Part shown: positions 13,493 through 21,471 of the stretch, in pieces
Position numbering within the stretch: position 1 is the stretch's first letter
How the letters are laid out: each line of letters begins with the position of its first letter
NCBI GenBank assembly: GCA_964501415.1
Contig: CAZCSL010000019.1
Location: 1 to 24,250 of the forward strand
Direction of reading: 5' to 3'
DNA length: 24,250 nt
Origin: B1SED10-225 sp964501415
Lineage (GTDB): Bacteria; Bacillota_I; Bacilli_A; Izemoplasmatales; Izemoplasmataceae
Program-made: the position numbers and the translations under genes
The notes under the pieces: model-generated
Told to the model about the DNA's origin: nothing
Databases searched by the model: none
What the model saw: the letters and a program-made list of their open reading frames with translations, nothing else

Positions 13493-15101
13493 AGGCCAGC
13501 AGGACAAAAGCCGTGGTAAGGACGGTAAGATAGGCGATAAATAAGACGTTAGCCGTTTCAAATGAGATTTTAAATTCTCTAATCTTTTTAACGACCAAAC
13601 GATCATCTTTAAGCACCAAGAAATAAATACTAAGACCACCCACAACGGTAATCAAATAATCGATGACGCCGCGCACACTGATGCGCGAGACATCGCTAAA
13701 ATCAACGGCGAAAAACCCGTCCATAATCTCTACATAAAAGTTACCAAAAACAAAACAACCTAAGGCAAGGAAAATTAAGGTGGTGTTTTGTTGGAAGTGT
13801 TTCATCGGATAAGAAAGCATCTTAGGCCCAAAAAACATCACACTCATTTTAATAAATAGCGTGGTAGTTCCAATATTCACAAAGTAAAAGGCCAAGGTTT
13901 GAATCAAGTTATCTTGATAACCGTACTTAATGACCGATTTGGATACATACCCACTTAAAAAAGGCATACCGGTGATCGCAAGCATCCCAATAATCATCGT
14001 AATGCTAATGATGGGCATGGTGCGAAACACCCCTTTGATCTCATCGATTTTTTTGGTGCGATAAACCGAGATAATCAACCCAGCGCCTAGGAATAAAAGC
14101 GCTTTGAATATCGCATGGTTGAAGGTGTGTAAAATACCACCATAAAAGGTGGTCACCTCAGGGCTTGATAAACCCATCATAATAAGCCCAATTTGAGAGA
14201 CCGTTGAATAAGCCAACATCAGCTTGATATTCTTTTGTGTAATCGCGAAGATGATGCCGCTTAAGGCGGTTAAAAGCCCAATCACAAAAAAGATATTATG
14301 ATAGCTAAACTTGGCATCTTCAAACAAGAAATTCATACGGAAAAATAGATAAATACCGCCCTTGACAATCAAACCCGAAAGCAAGGCACTAATCGCACTT
14401 TGAGCCACACCGTGGGCTTTAGGCAGCCAGGTAAAGACGGGGAATAATGCGGCTTTGACCGAAATACCCGTCATCATTAAAACATAAGCAAACCTTAAAA
14501 TGGTCGTTTCTGCGTGGGTGTCGATAATTTCGTTTAAGACTCTGATATTGATGGTGCCATAGAGGTTATAAAGCATCACAATCGCAATCAAAAACAAAAG
14601 CACACCACTCGTATTTAAAAGCAAGTAATAAACCGCAGCACGGAATGATTCGCCTGTCTTTTTATAGGCAATCAAAATGGTGACGATAATCGTGGTCAGT
14701 TCAAAAAAGACGAAGAGGTTAAATAAATCATTGGATTGTAAAAGCCCAAAAAAGACCCCTTGTAAAAACATCAGGAAAAACAAAAAGGTATGCTCAGTCT
14801 TTCCGGGTCTAAACAAATAAAGCAAAACCGCAAGCCAAATCACTAGGGTCAAAAAGATAAAGGCCATCGAGATACCATCATTAGCCAGTGAAATCCCAAT
14901 ACGGGCATCTTCCCAGCCCCCTAAGATGATATGAGTCGCCGCAAAATTGCCTTGATAGTGCAAAAAGTAAAGCACCGCTAAGAAGATCATCGCCAGTTGA
15001 ACCAAAAGCGCGGCGATATGCATGTGACGCCACTTAAATAAATAGATAAAAAGTGAAGTGATAACGGGAAGGAAGATTAAAATAATCGGCATTTGATTCA
15101 T
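13491..15101 (-). CDS. mrpD: Mrp/Mnh antiporter subunit D (NuoN/NuoM-like ion-translocating subunit)
   Basis: A 536-residue polytopic protein with about 14 membrane helices, of the proton-translocating quinone oxidoreductase family. The ion-path residues are present: Glu134 in FVFFELT, Lys216 in GISVKAALFP, Lys247 in SGLIVKGG, His325/His329 and Lys333 in HTFNHAIFKALL, and Lys388 in SGYVSK. This is the only large antiporter-like subunit in the operon, so Na+/H+ exchange would run through it alone. The start overlaps mrpC by ATGA. It is the last gene of the operon, ending next to a hairpin. Confidence 0.92.
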   Translation of the reverse strand: MNQMPIILIFLPVITSLFIYLFKWRHMHIAALLVQLAMIFLAVLYFLHYQGNFAATHIILGGWEDARIGISLANDGISMAFIFLTLVIWLAVLLYLFRPGKTEHTFLFFLMFLQGVFFGLLQSNDLFNLFVFFELTTIIVTILIAYKKTGESFRAAVYYLLLNTSGVLLFLIAIVMLYNLYGTINIRVLNEIIDTHAETTILRFAYVLMMTGISVKAALFPVFTWLPKAHGVAQSAISALLSGLIVKGGIYLFFRMNFLFEDAKFSYHNIFFVIGLLTALSGIIFAITQKNIKLMLAYSTVSQIGLIMMGLSSPEVTTFYGGILHTFNHAIFKALLFLGAGLIISVYRTKKIDEIKGVFRTMPIISITMIIGMLAITGMPFLSGYVSKSVIKYGYQDNLIQTLAFYFVNIGTTTLFIKMSVMFFGPKMLSYPMKHFQQNTTLIFLALGCFVFGNFYVEIMDGFFAVDFSDVSRISVRGVIDYLITVVGGLSIYFLVLKDDRLVVKKIREFKISFETANVLFIAYLTVLTTAFVLLA

Positions 15102-15436
15102 GATTTAACATCCTCCCGTCTTAAGACTTCTTGCCATTCAATGGTGCCATAGTGATGGAAGATTTTAATACACAACATCAGCGCCAAGGCCGTAACCGTT
15201 GAGCCGATAACGATGGTAGTAATCATCAATGCTTGGGGCAAAGGATCAACAATATCGACGACATGATCATTCAATATCGGAATCGAACCGCCTTGTAAGT
15301 TCCCCAAATTCAAAAACAATAAAATCACACCCGATTCAATAATCGTGACGCTAAAGACGCTTTTGATAATATTATCGGAGGTCGCTAAACCATAAAACCC
15401 GATTAAAATAACGATAAAAGTCAAAATGGGATTCAT
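15098..15436 (-). CDS. mrpC: Mrp/Mnh antiporter subunit C (NuoK-like)
   Basis: A 112-residue protein with three membrane helices, the NuoK-like subunit. Signature DPLPQALMITTIVIGSTVTA is conserved. The acidic residue in the second helix (IIESGVILLF) matches the Glu used in NuoK-type proton paths. It follows mrpB with no gap and overlaps mrpD by ATGA. Confidence 0.9.
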   Translation of the reverse strand: MNPILTFIVILIGFYGLATSDNIIKSVFSVTIIESGVILLFLNLGNLQGGSIPILNDHVVDIVDPLPQALMITTIVIGSTVTALALMLCIKIFHHYGTIEWQEVLRREDVKS

Positions 15437-16129
15437 TTAACGTCCCTCCTTTAAAAAGGCCGTAAAGATCGTCCAAAGCCCTAAGGCCACTTTAAAGCCG
15501 ATCAAGACGTTTAATAAGACTAAATAAATCGCTTTTAGATCCGCTGAGGCGGCTTCTGCGAAAAAGTTGGTGAAAAATACCCCTTGGGTTATGACGCTAA
15601 TGGAGGCGATTAAAACAATTAAGATATAAAGAATTTTTTCTACCGTCACAATAAGACCAATGTTGGTCTCTTTATTGGCGTCAATATAATACAAAATCAA
15701 AATCGCCGTCGCAACAATTGCGCCGCCTTGAAAGCCCCCACCTGGGGAGATATGACCGTTGATGATCACATAAAAGCCAAACGCAAGCATCAAAGGATAG
15801 ACCAAGCGTGAGAAGGTGATAAATAGATCGGGGGTTTTATATTTATCGATCATAAAGCGCGCATTTTTATCTTCGACATCGTGTTTAGAAATCCAAATAA
15901 CCCCGCTCACCGCAATCAATAAGATACCGGCTTCAAACAGCGAATCAAACAAGCGGTAATCCAGCAAGATAGAGGTAACGAGATTAGAAGCCCCGGTTTC
16001 TCTTTGGGCATTTTCAAAAAAGTAGGTTTTGCCATAATCGTTAAAGAGCGTTTCAAGTTCCAACATTGAAGCCGTAAAGACCATAAACAGCACACCGAAC
16101 ATCGCAATAATCAATAGTTTTTTACTCAC
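15437..16129 (-). CDS. mrpB: Mrp/Mnh subunit B with an N-terminal MbhE/MrpA-C-terminal-like module
   Basis: A 230-residue membrane protein from a GTG start, overlapping the DUF4040 gene by 8 nt. The C-terminal part is MnhB: INGHISPGGGFQGGAIVATA (about 123-142) is diagnostic. The N-terminal 90 residues (ETGASNLVTSILLDYRLFDS, then EAGILLIAVSGV) match the piece found near the C-terminus of MrpA and as MbhE in membrane-bound hydrogenases. So this looks like a fusion of the MbhE-like and MnhB-like modules. It is part of the antiporter membrane core. Confidence 0.87.
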   Translation of the reverse strand: MSKKLLIIAMFGVLFMVFTASMLELETLFNDYGKTYFFENAQRETGASNLVTSILLDYRLFDSLFEAGILLIAVSGVIWISKHDVEDKNARFMIDKYKTPDLFITFSRLVYPLMLAFGFYVIINGHISPGGGFQGGAIVATAILILYYIDANKETNIGLIVTVEKILYILIVLIASISVITQGVFFTNFFAEAASADLKAIYLVLLNVLIGFKVALGLWTIFTAFLKEGR

Positions 16130-16718
16130 CTAAACCACGATCCTTAAACTTGACGATACGGATATTGTCATAGTCTTTAATGAGTTCTTCTAACTTGTTC
16201 ATCAAGACATTGGAGGCTTTGCCTTTAAACACATAGCCGTTTTCGTTTTGAGGGTCTTTGGTGATGATCAAATCCACATTGGTCTGTTCGGTTAAGACTT
16301 GGTCTTTGGAGGCACCTTCTTTGTAATACATAGGATCATTGGTAATGTTGAGTTCCAGATGATAAAAGTCACTGAAACGCTTTAAAATCACATAGCCTAT
16401 TCCCGTTAAGGCGTTATCGCGGATGATAAAATCATCCATTGCCTTATCCAAGACGATAAATTCACGCTGTCTCGAGATACTAATCACATAGATTAAAGGA
16501 ATGATCGCTGAGCCAATCGCAACTTCGGCGATTGCTACATCGGGCGCATTGTTAATGACATATAAAGACGCGGTGACGAGTGAAAATGACGCGATTAAAA
16601 TGATGATCGTCCCATTGTTTTTATGGATGACAATCGCAAAGGCAATCATAATCAATAAGATTTGCAGCGCATAAGCCGTCACTTCAATTAACGTGAGCGC
16701 TTGGAAAAAATCAACCAT
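16122..16718 (-). CDS. Mrp DUF4040/MbhD-like subunit with an extra soluble C-terminal domain
   Basis: A 198-residue protein; ATG 16718 is chosen (AAGG 8 nt upstream) over a GTG at 16727 that overlaps the ribosome site. The first 90 residues are three membrane helices with the DUF4040 signature FSLVTASLYVINNAPDVAIA, then EVAIGSAIIPLIYV; this module is normally the C-terminal part of MrpA. About 100 residues follow that I do not recognise: DNALTGIGYVILKRFSDFYH, then LTEQTNVDLIITKDP, YVFKGKAS and a terminal NIRIVKFKDRGLG. The pattern suggests an alpha/beta domain facing the cytoplasm or the outside. The NuoL-like front of MrpA is missing upstream. Confidence 0.8.
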   Translation of the reverse strand: MVDFFQALTLIEVTAYALQILLIMIAFAIVIHKNNGTIIILIASFSLVTASLYVINNAPDVAIAEVAIGSAIIPLIYVISISRQREFIVLDKAMDDFIIRDNALTGIGYVILKRFSDFYHLELNITNDPMYYKEGASKDQVLTEQTNVDLIITKDPQNENGYVFKGKASNVLMNKLEELIKDYDNIRIVKFKDRGLGE

Positions 16719-17085
16719 AGAGCTCACCTTCTTCCTCTTCGCGTTTCTTTTTATCGCTTTCGTGTTCTAAGGTTTTAACCTCAACCCCGGTCAAATACGC
16801 CGAGCGTATATTGACATGTGAAGAAATCGGGGTGGTGACGAGTAAAAAGCCAATCAACAAGATAAAGCGAATAAAGTAATCGTATTGAAAAGAAAACCCT
16901 TCCCCATCGGTGGCGATAACAGAAGCCACCAACAAGCCAAGCAAGATGGTCAGTGACCCCACCGTATCGATGGTGGCGGCCGATAAGATTCTGGTATAAA
17001 GATTTTTAATTCTGAAAATCGCAATCATGCCAAAGGCGATAAAAACCCATGCCAAGATTAAAAGTCCAATCGCTAAGACAATCAT
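16711..17085 (-). CDS. mrpG: Mrp/Mnh antiporter subunit G
   Basis: A 124-residue protein with three membrane helices. MnhG hallmark: AFGMIAIFRIKNLYTRILSA followed by ATIDTVGSLTILLG, matching the RxPDxYTRlHAaTxxdTlG pattern, with the usual His replaced here by Leu-Ser. The charged C-terminal tail is rich in Lys and Glu. It overlaps mrpF by ATGA and the DUF4040 gene by 8 nt. Confidence 0.88.
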   Translation of the reverse strand: MIVLAIGLLILAWVFIAFGMIAIFRIKNLYTRILSAATIDTVGSLTILLGLLVASVIATDGEGFSFQYDYFIRFILLIGFLLVTTPISSHVNIRSAYLTGVEVKTLEHESDKKKREEEEGELYG

Positions 17086-17357
17086 TTTTCTCGCCCTCCT
17101 GTCATAATGTACTTCGATAATAACGTAATCGTTAAAAAGCCGATAATTCCGTAGGTGATCGCGATATCTAAAAGCAAGATAGAATCGTTATAAATCGCAA
17201 ACACCGCCACAAACATAACCACTTTAGCGCTGATCAAGTTAACCATCAAGATTCTATCCCAAATCGTGGGGCCTAAAATAAGGCGAATAAACGATACCAA
17301 AATCGCTAGTATCATCATGAACAACGTTAAGATTAAAAACCATTCAAATACACTCAC
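17082..17357 (-). CDS. mrpF: Mrp/Mnh antiporter subunit F
   Basis: A 91-residue protein with three membrane helices. Signature RLILGPTIWDRILMVNLISA (residues about 26-45) matches the RxxxGPTxxDRvxAxN pattern of MnhF. Overlaps of 4 nt at both ends tie it to mrpE and mrpG; it ends in TGA. Confidence 0.9.
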   Translation of the reverse strand: MSVFEWFLILTLFMMILAILVSFIRLILGPTIWDRILMVNLISAKVVMFVAVFAIYNDSILLLDIAITYGIIGFLTITLLSKYIMTGGREK

Positions 17358-17860
17358 GACAAATCCCCCTTACGCTTTAAGAGGGGTTCAAATTTATCTT
17401 TAATCTGACGTTCCAAACTTTCGGCACTCTCTCCTGGTTTGGCTAAGGTTAAGACCGTGATGCGAAACGCCTCTGCATCAGAATCAATCGTAATTGTCCC
17501 AGGTGTTAGGGTGATTGAATTGGCAATGATTCCGACTAAGACCGGATCATCGACATCCAGTTTCACATCAAAGATAACCGGCTCATAATGATGAAAAAGC
17601 AAATTAAAGACATACATAATCGCGGCTTTAAAAATCTCATAAAACAAAAAAACCACATACACGATAATCGTCCGGATACTGATGGCGTGATACATATAGC
17701 CTTCATCGTCATATAAGACGTTGTAAGAAGCAATGGTAATCACCCCGCAAATAAAAACCCCGGCGATAATCGTTTCTATCCTGAAATTGAGGGCCAGTAA
17801 AAACCAAAAAATAAGCAACACCAAAAACAACTTATAACGCAATAATATAAATTGTTTCAC
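17354..17860 (-). CDS. mrpE: Mrp/Mnh antiporter subunit E
   Basis: A 168-residue protein with two or three N-terminal membrane helices and a soluble C-terminal domain. The MnhE signature VGIIANSITLTPGTITID is intact (about 107-124), as is the preceding YEIFKAAIMYVFNLLF helix. The start is GTG, overlapping the NUDIX stop as GTGA with AGGGGTGA upstream, so translation is coupled to that gene. Confidence 0.9.
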   Translation of the reverse strand: MKQFILLRYKLFLVLLIFWFLLALNFRIETIIAGVFICGVITIASYNVLYDDEGYMYHAISIRTIIVYVVFLFYEIFKAAIMYVFNLLFHHYEPVIFDVKLDVDDPVLVGIIANSITLTPGTITIDSDAEAFRITVLTLAKPGESAESLERQIKDKFEPLLKRKGDLS

Positions 17861-18405
17861 AGTCTCACCCCTCGTTTGTTAAAATACATCAAAAGCGCAA
17901 CCACGGTTTTCGCATCACTGATTGCCCCTTGTTTTAATAACCTTAAAGCCTCATTTTCATCTACCATCATACGCTCGATGAACTCTTCTTCATCCTTTTC
18001 AACCTTGCCGTCATAAGGGACGACATCACGGGCTAAATAAAGCGCGATCGTCTCATCAGAAAAGCCGATGGCCGAATGAATCGTGGTAAGATATTCAAAC
18101 TCCGTCGCGGTATGCGCGGTCTCTTCAATCAATTCTCTTTTTACGCACGCTAAGGCTTCTTCATCAGGGCTATCTTTTTTCCCTGCGGGCATTTCAATCG
18201 CATCGATGCCTGCGGCATAACGGTGCTGTTTAATCAAAATAAACTTACCCTCCTTGGTAATCGGCAAAACCGCAGCGGCACCGATATGTTTAACCACCAC
18301 GCGTTTGGATGGCTTACCATTTGGTAAGGTGACATCATCTTCATAAACGTCTAAAAAGTTGGTACTATATTTTTGGGTTCGCTTCACTTGTTTTTCTTTT
18401 TGCAT
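17857..18405 (-). CDS. NUDIX hydrolase, ADP-ribose pyrophosphatase type (NudF-like)
   Basis: A 182-residue protein. The NUDIX box runs over about 75-98, starting PAGKKDSPDEEALA and ending with RELIEETA; the REUxEE core is intact (Arg90, Glu91, Glu94, Glu95). There is one extra residue between the leading Gly75 and the first Glu compared with GX5E, and the late Gly is Ala. N-terminal KYSTNFLDVYEDDVTLPNGK and HIGAAAVLPI are typical of the ADP-ribose group, which splits ADP-ribose to AMP and ribose 5-phosphate. It is the first gene of the Mrp operon, overlapping mrpE by 4 nt; no functional link with cation export is known to me. A weak TATAAA -10 lies 20-30 nt upstream. Confidence 0.85.
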   Translation of the reverse strand: MQKEKQVKRTQKYSTNFLDVYEDDVTLPNGKPSKRVVVKHIGAAAVLPITKEGKFILIKQHRYAAGIDAIEMPAGKKDSPDEEALACVKRELIEETAHTATEFEYLTTIHSAIGFSDETIALYLARDVVPYDGKVEKDEEEFIERMMVDENEALRLLKQGAISDAKTVVALLMYFNKRGVRL

Positions 18406-18487
18406 CGTATCACTCTTTCATTTATAAGAAAATAACGCGGCCCATACACCGATTTTACATCATTTCATAAACTTTGACCACCGCAAA

Positions 18488-18527
18488 ATAAAAAAAATGA
18501 GCCTTCCATCGCTTGGAAGACTCATTT
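18488..18527 (-). terminator. Terminator of the 18538-19065 membrane-protein gene
   Basis: On the minus strand AAATGAG-T-CTTCC... pairs with GGAAG-G-CTCATTT (12 bp, one mismatch, 7-nt loop at 18508-18514), followed by TTTTATTTT. It lies in the gap between this gene and the NUDIX/Mrp operon, so the operon has its own promoter. Confidence 0.85.
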
Positions 18528-18537
18528 GCAGGCTGTA

Positions 18538-19065
18538 TTAACTACTTTCTTTCTTAGGCGCCTGACTTTTTGGTTGTTGCTTCTTTTCTTCGGTTAGTTT
18601 TTTCGGCTCAAAGCTTTTGTACTCTTCGACCATGCGCTTTAAAAAGCGGAAAAAATACGGTCTAAACACATAAAGGGCATAAATATAATAAGGCGACGTG
18701 AGTAAAATGTTAGGTCCAAAAGCCACAATCAAAGTCCACGTCCATTTCGCATAGCCATGATTGGCACAATAACGATAAACAAACTTATAAATTAGAAGAT
18801 AATAGATGATAAAGGCCAATAAGCCAAAAATGACATAGACCCAGCTACCGTTATCGATGGTGATGATGCGCGCAAAAAACCCTGGGGTAGTTAAATTCCC
18901 TGTCACAAACCAATTGGTTTGAATAAACCCAACAAACCGGTTAATCAATAAAGCAAGTTGTTGAATGAGTAAAACCATAAAGATAATAAAAGCCGCCGTC
19001 TCATAAGGACGGTCAAATGATTTCAACGCTTCTTTTTCACTTTTAAACGCTTCTTTTAACCCCAC
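18538..19065 (-). CDS. Membrane protein of unknown function
   Basis: A 175-residue protein from a GTG start with AAGGGGG about 8 nt upstream. I do not recognise a family. It has an N-terminal amphipathic stretch (KEAFKSEKEALKSF), a membrane helix at about 24-44, a loop with NWFVTGNLTTPGFFARI, a second helix at about 76-96 and a third hydrophobic segment around WTLIVAFGPNILLTSPYYIY (about 109-128). The tail is a soluble Lys/Glu/Gln-rich stretch (about 140-175). It is transcribed alone from a near-consensus promoter and closed by a strong terminator, so it is probably well expressed. Confidence 0.7.
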   Translation of the reverse strand: MGLKEAFKSEKEALKSFDRPYETAAFIIFMVLLIQQLALLINRFVGFIQTNWFVTGNLTTPGFFARIITIDNGSWVYVIFGLLAFIIYYLLIYKFVYRYCANHGYAKWTWTLIVAFGPNILLTSPYYIYALYVFRPYFFRFLKRMVEEYKSFEPKKLTEEKKQQPKSQAPKKESS

Positions 19066-19094
19066 ACTAAAGCCCCCTTGTATTTGATACTTTT

Positions 19095-19123
19095 ATTATC
19101 TAGGCAAAATGTAGGAATGTCAA
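19095..19123 (-). promoter_or_regulatory. Near-consensus sigma-A promoter of the membrane-protein gene
   Basis: Minus strand TTGACA (19118-19123), a 17-bp spacer and GATAAT (19095-19100). This is the only perfect -35 in a convincing promoter in the window. Confidence 0.8.
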
Positions 19124-19129
19124 TAAATT

Positions 19130-20053
19130 TTAAGGCTTTTTGATGGTATAAACATCAAAGGCAGAAAAAGTTTTTACTTCAACTGTTTTATCTTGATGAA
19201 GCTTATTAAATATCATAGATGAATTTTCCTTGCGGTGTGTTAAAAACGCTTTAATCTCATGATGGTTCAACGGATGACGCTTCAGTAAAGCAAGCAAGGC
19301 TTGATAGGTGTCTGTGTCCGCACCCAAATAAAGGCCTTGTGATAAATAATCAAGCGCAATACCCCCTAAGGCGCGGCTAAAGGTTTGCATCGTATCTTTC
19401 TTTACTTTTTGAGCCCGTGAATCCAAAGGGGGCCTAACAACGGTATTTAAATATAGCTTGTCATACCTTAGTTCTTTTAATAACCCCTTAAATGCTTCTA
19501 AAGCTTTTTGATCATCGTTAAAGCCTCTTACAAGCATCATCTCAAGATAGATTTGATGAGGGAACTCTTTTGTGAAGGCTTTTAAGTGTTTGAAAAAATC
19601 ACTAAACTTAACCCCACCAACCGGTCTATTAATGCGTTTGAAAGAAGCCTCATCATACGCATCCAAAGAAGGCAAAACAATGTCACACAATTTGATTGCT
19701 TCCAGCACGTTTTCATCATAAAACAAACTGCCATTGGTAATTAAAGCCAACGGCTTTTTGGTTTTGGTTTTGATGTGGCGGATGATACGGCCCAAATCTT
19801 GATTTAACAAAGGCTCCCCATCGCCCACAAGGCTAATGACATCAAAGTCAGTTGTTTTGATCGCTTCATCAACCTCTTTAAGCAACGCATCGGTATCATC
19901 AAAAATAGCCCTCTTACTTTCCGTGGGCTTGATTTTGCCAAGTTGGCAATAAACGCACATAAAATTACAGCGATTATCGCTCACAGGCGATATTCCTAAA
20001 GATTTACCCAAGCGTCTTGAGGCAATGGGTCCATACACATACTTAAATGCCAT
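19130..20053 (-). CDS. Radical SAM protein, COG0731-like Fe-S oxidoreductase
   Basis: A 307-residue radical SAM protein. It opens with the COG0731 hallmark YGPIASRRLGKSLGI (7-21), then CNFMCVYCQLG, whose Cys29, Cys33 and Cys36 hold the 4Fe-4S cluster. ISLVGDGEPLLN matches the GGE-like SAM-binding motif and LITNGSLF follows. The C-terminal 70 residues have a helical, winged-helix-like look (QALLALLKRHPLNHHEIKAF). The group is related to wyosine-synthesis TYW1 but is found in bacteria with no known substrate. GGAAGTGA before the ATG is a modest ribosome site. It stands upstream of, and separately from, the following membrane-protein gene. Confidence 0.85.
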   Translation of the reverse strand: MAFKYVYGPIASRRLGKSLGISPVSDNRCNFMCVYCQLGKIKPTESKRAIFDDTDALLKEVDEAIKTTDFDVISLVGDGEPLLNQDLGRIIRHIKTKTKKPLALITNGSLFYDENVLEAIKLCDIVLPSLDAYDEASFKRINRPVGGVKFSDFFKHLKAFTKEFPHQIYLEMMLVRGFNDDQKALEAFKGLLKELRYDKLYLNTVVRPPLDSRAQKVKKDTMQTFSRALGGIALDYLSQGLYLGADTDTYQALLALLKRHPLNHHEIKAFLTHRKENSSMIFNKLHQDKTVEVKTFSAFDVYTIKKP

Positions 20054-20097
20054 AATATCACTTCCGTTTTCGCTTGCGCCTCAATAAAGTCTTAGGC

Positions 20098-20103
20098 TAT
20101 AAT
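20098..20103 (+). promoter_or_regulatory. -10 box of the acetyltransferase gene
   Basis: TATAAT; a weak TTGCGC at 20074-20079 is 18 bp upstream. Because transcription would begin near 20110, the TTG at 20074 cannot be the translation start. Confidence 0.5.
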
Positions 20104-20124
20104 AGAGCCAAGCGAGGTGATACT

Positions 20125-20664
20125 TTGATTACAACCAAACGTTTGATCATCAGACCGTTTCATAAAGATGATTTGGATGACTTTTATGAGTACGCCAAAG
20201 TTCCCGGTGTGGGAGAGATGGCCGGGTGGCCTCATCACAAAGACAAAAAAGAATCCAAGCGCATCTTAAAGCTATTTTTGGAAGATGATTTTGTCTTTGC
20301 GATTGTATTAAGAAAAACCCAAAAGGTCATCGGCTCCATCGGCCTTCACAACAAGCCTTTTGATGAATATGATGCGCATTATAAACAAAAAGAACTCGGT
20401 TATGTCTTAAGTAAAACGTACTGGGGCCAAGGCTTGATGAGCGAAGCGGCAGAGGCGCTTATTGCTTACGCCTTTGAAACTTGGCATTTAGACCGTATTA
20501 CGTGTGCACATTTTACCTTCAATCAAGGCTCTAAGCGCATCATTGAAAAAATGGGTTTTAGCTATGTTAGGGATGATAAATATTACTCAAAGTCCCTAGA
20601 TAAAACCTTTGATGAAAAAAAGTATGTCTTATATCACCCAAAGTTTAACGCAGACCCCCGTTAA
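20125..20664 (+). CDS. GNAT N-acetyltransferase (RimJ/RimL-like)
   Basis: A 179-residue protein from TTG 20125, with GAGGTGA about 5-7 nt upstream; an upstream TTG at 20074 precedes the promoter. It opens with TTKRLIIRPFHKDDLDDFYE, the standard Acetyltransf_3 start. The acetyl-CoA site is in ELGYVLSKTYWGQGLMSEAA, where GQGLMSEA is the Q/RxxGxG/A-type loop, and NQGSKRIIEKMGFSY is the typical C-terminal motif. It transfers acetyl from acetyl-CoA to an amine, often a protein N-terminus; the substrate is unknown. Its last 20 nt overlap the convergent FabG-like gene, coding on both strands. Confidence 0.87.
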   Translation: MITTKRLIIRPFHKDDLDDFYEYAKVPGVGEMAGWPHHKDKKESKRILKLFLEDDFVFAIVLRKTQKVIGSIGLHNKPFDEYDAHYKQKELGYVLSKTYWGQGLMSEAAEALIAYAFETWHLDRITCAHFTFNQGSKRIIEKMGFSYVRDDKYYSKSLDKTFDEKKYVLYHPKFNADPR

Positions 20665-21379
20665 CCCCTAAGATTTGACCGCTGATCGCAGCGGTTTCTT
20701 CTAAGGCGAAAAAGGCGCACGCAACGGCAACATCCTCACTCTTGACTAAGCGACCAATCGGGACGCGTTTAATATAATCTTTTTTGCGCGCCTCATCAAC
20801 GTCTTTGGTCATCGGCGTTTCAATTAACCCAGGGGCGACGCAATTGACCGTGATGCCGTCTTTGCCTACCTCGCGGGCCAAGGATTTTGTGATGTTTTCC
20901 AAAGCGGCTTTAGAAGCGCCGTAATTGGTTTGGTTTAAATTGCCATCCTTTGCTACCCCAGAGGTAATATTGATAATACGCCCATGACCTTTAGCGCGCA
21001 TCATAGGCACTATGCGTTTCATCAACATCCATGGCCCATCGACGTTAATGCGCATGACCTCTTTAAAATCTTGATCCTCCATCTTTTCGATTGGCTTATC
21101 GATTTTAATGCCTGCGTTATTGATTAAGACATCGATATCTAGCCCGTGTTCTTTTATCTTTTCTAACATATTTTCTAGTGTGGCAACGTCGCTTAATTCC
21201 CCTTTTAACAAGAGGATCTTTTGATCCTTTTTCTTTAACGCTTTTTGCAAAGATTTAGCCTTTTCATCGTTACGATGATAATGCAAAACCAAATCGTACC
21301 CATCCTTAGAAAACCTTCTCGTTATGGCCTCACCAATACCACCGGTTGCCCCGGTGATGAGTGCAACTCTTCTTTTCAT
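20645..21379 (-). CDS. fabG: Short-chain dehydrogenase/reductase, FabG-like
   Basis: A 244-residue Rossmann-fold SDR. GATGGIG (10-16) binds NADP(H), NNAG (87-90) is present, and the catalytic triad is Ser140, Tyr153 and Lys157 (NITSG, YGASK). VNCVAPGLIETPMT and the end ISGQILGVNGGLR are typical of 3-oxoacyl-ACP reductase, which reduces the keto group in fatty acid elongation. No other fab genes are near, so another SDR substrate is possible. AGGAGG lies 8 nt before the ATG. A TAAAAT at 21402-21407 (minus) with a weak TTTAGC is a possible promoter. Confidence 0.8.
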   Translation of the reverse strand: MKRRVALITGATGGIGEAITRRFSKDGYDLVLHYHRNDEKAKSLQKALKKKDQKILLLKGELSDVATLENMLEKIKEHGLDIDVLINNAGIKIDKPIEKMEDQDFKEVMRINVDGPWMLMKRIVPMMRAKGHGRIINITSGVAKDGNLNQTNYGASKAALENITKSLAREVGKDGITVNCVAPGLIETPMTKDVDEARKKDYIKRVPIGRLVKSEDVAVACAFFALEETAAISGQILGVNGGLR

Positions 21380-21439
21380 GTTGATCGCCTCCTCAATCTA
21401 TATTTTAAACCATTTTTACCTTAAGCTAAAGATTTATAC

Positions 21440-21467
21440 AAAAAAAGCTGCCAAATCTGGCAGCTTT
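21440..21467 (-). terminator. Terminator of the permease gene
   Basis: AAAGCTGCC, loop of 6, GGCAGCTTT (perfect 9-bp stem), followed on the minus strand by seven T. It separates the permease from the FabG-like gene. Confidence 0.9.
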
Positions 21468-21471
21468 AAGG

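Noticed and set aside
13436..13645. Minus-strand frame crossing the mrpD 3' end
   Set aside because: It overlaps mrpD in another frame and runs through the terminator hairpin; low-complexity residue mix.
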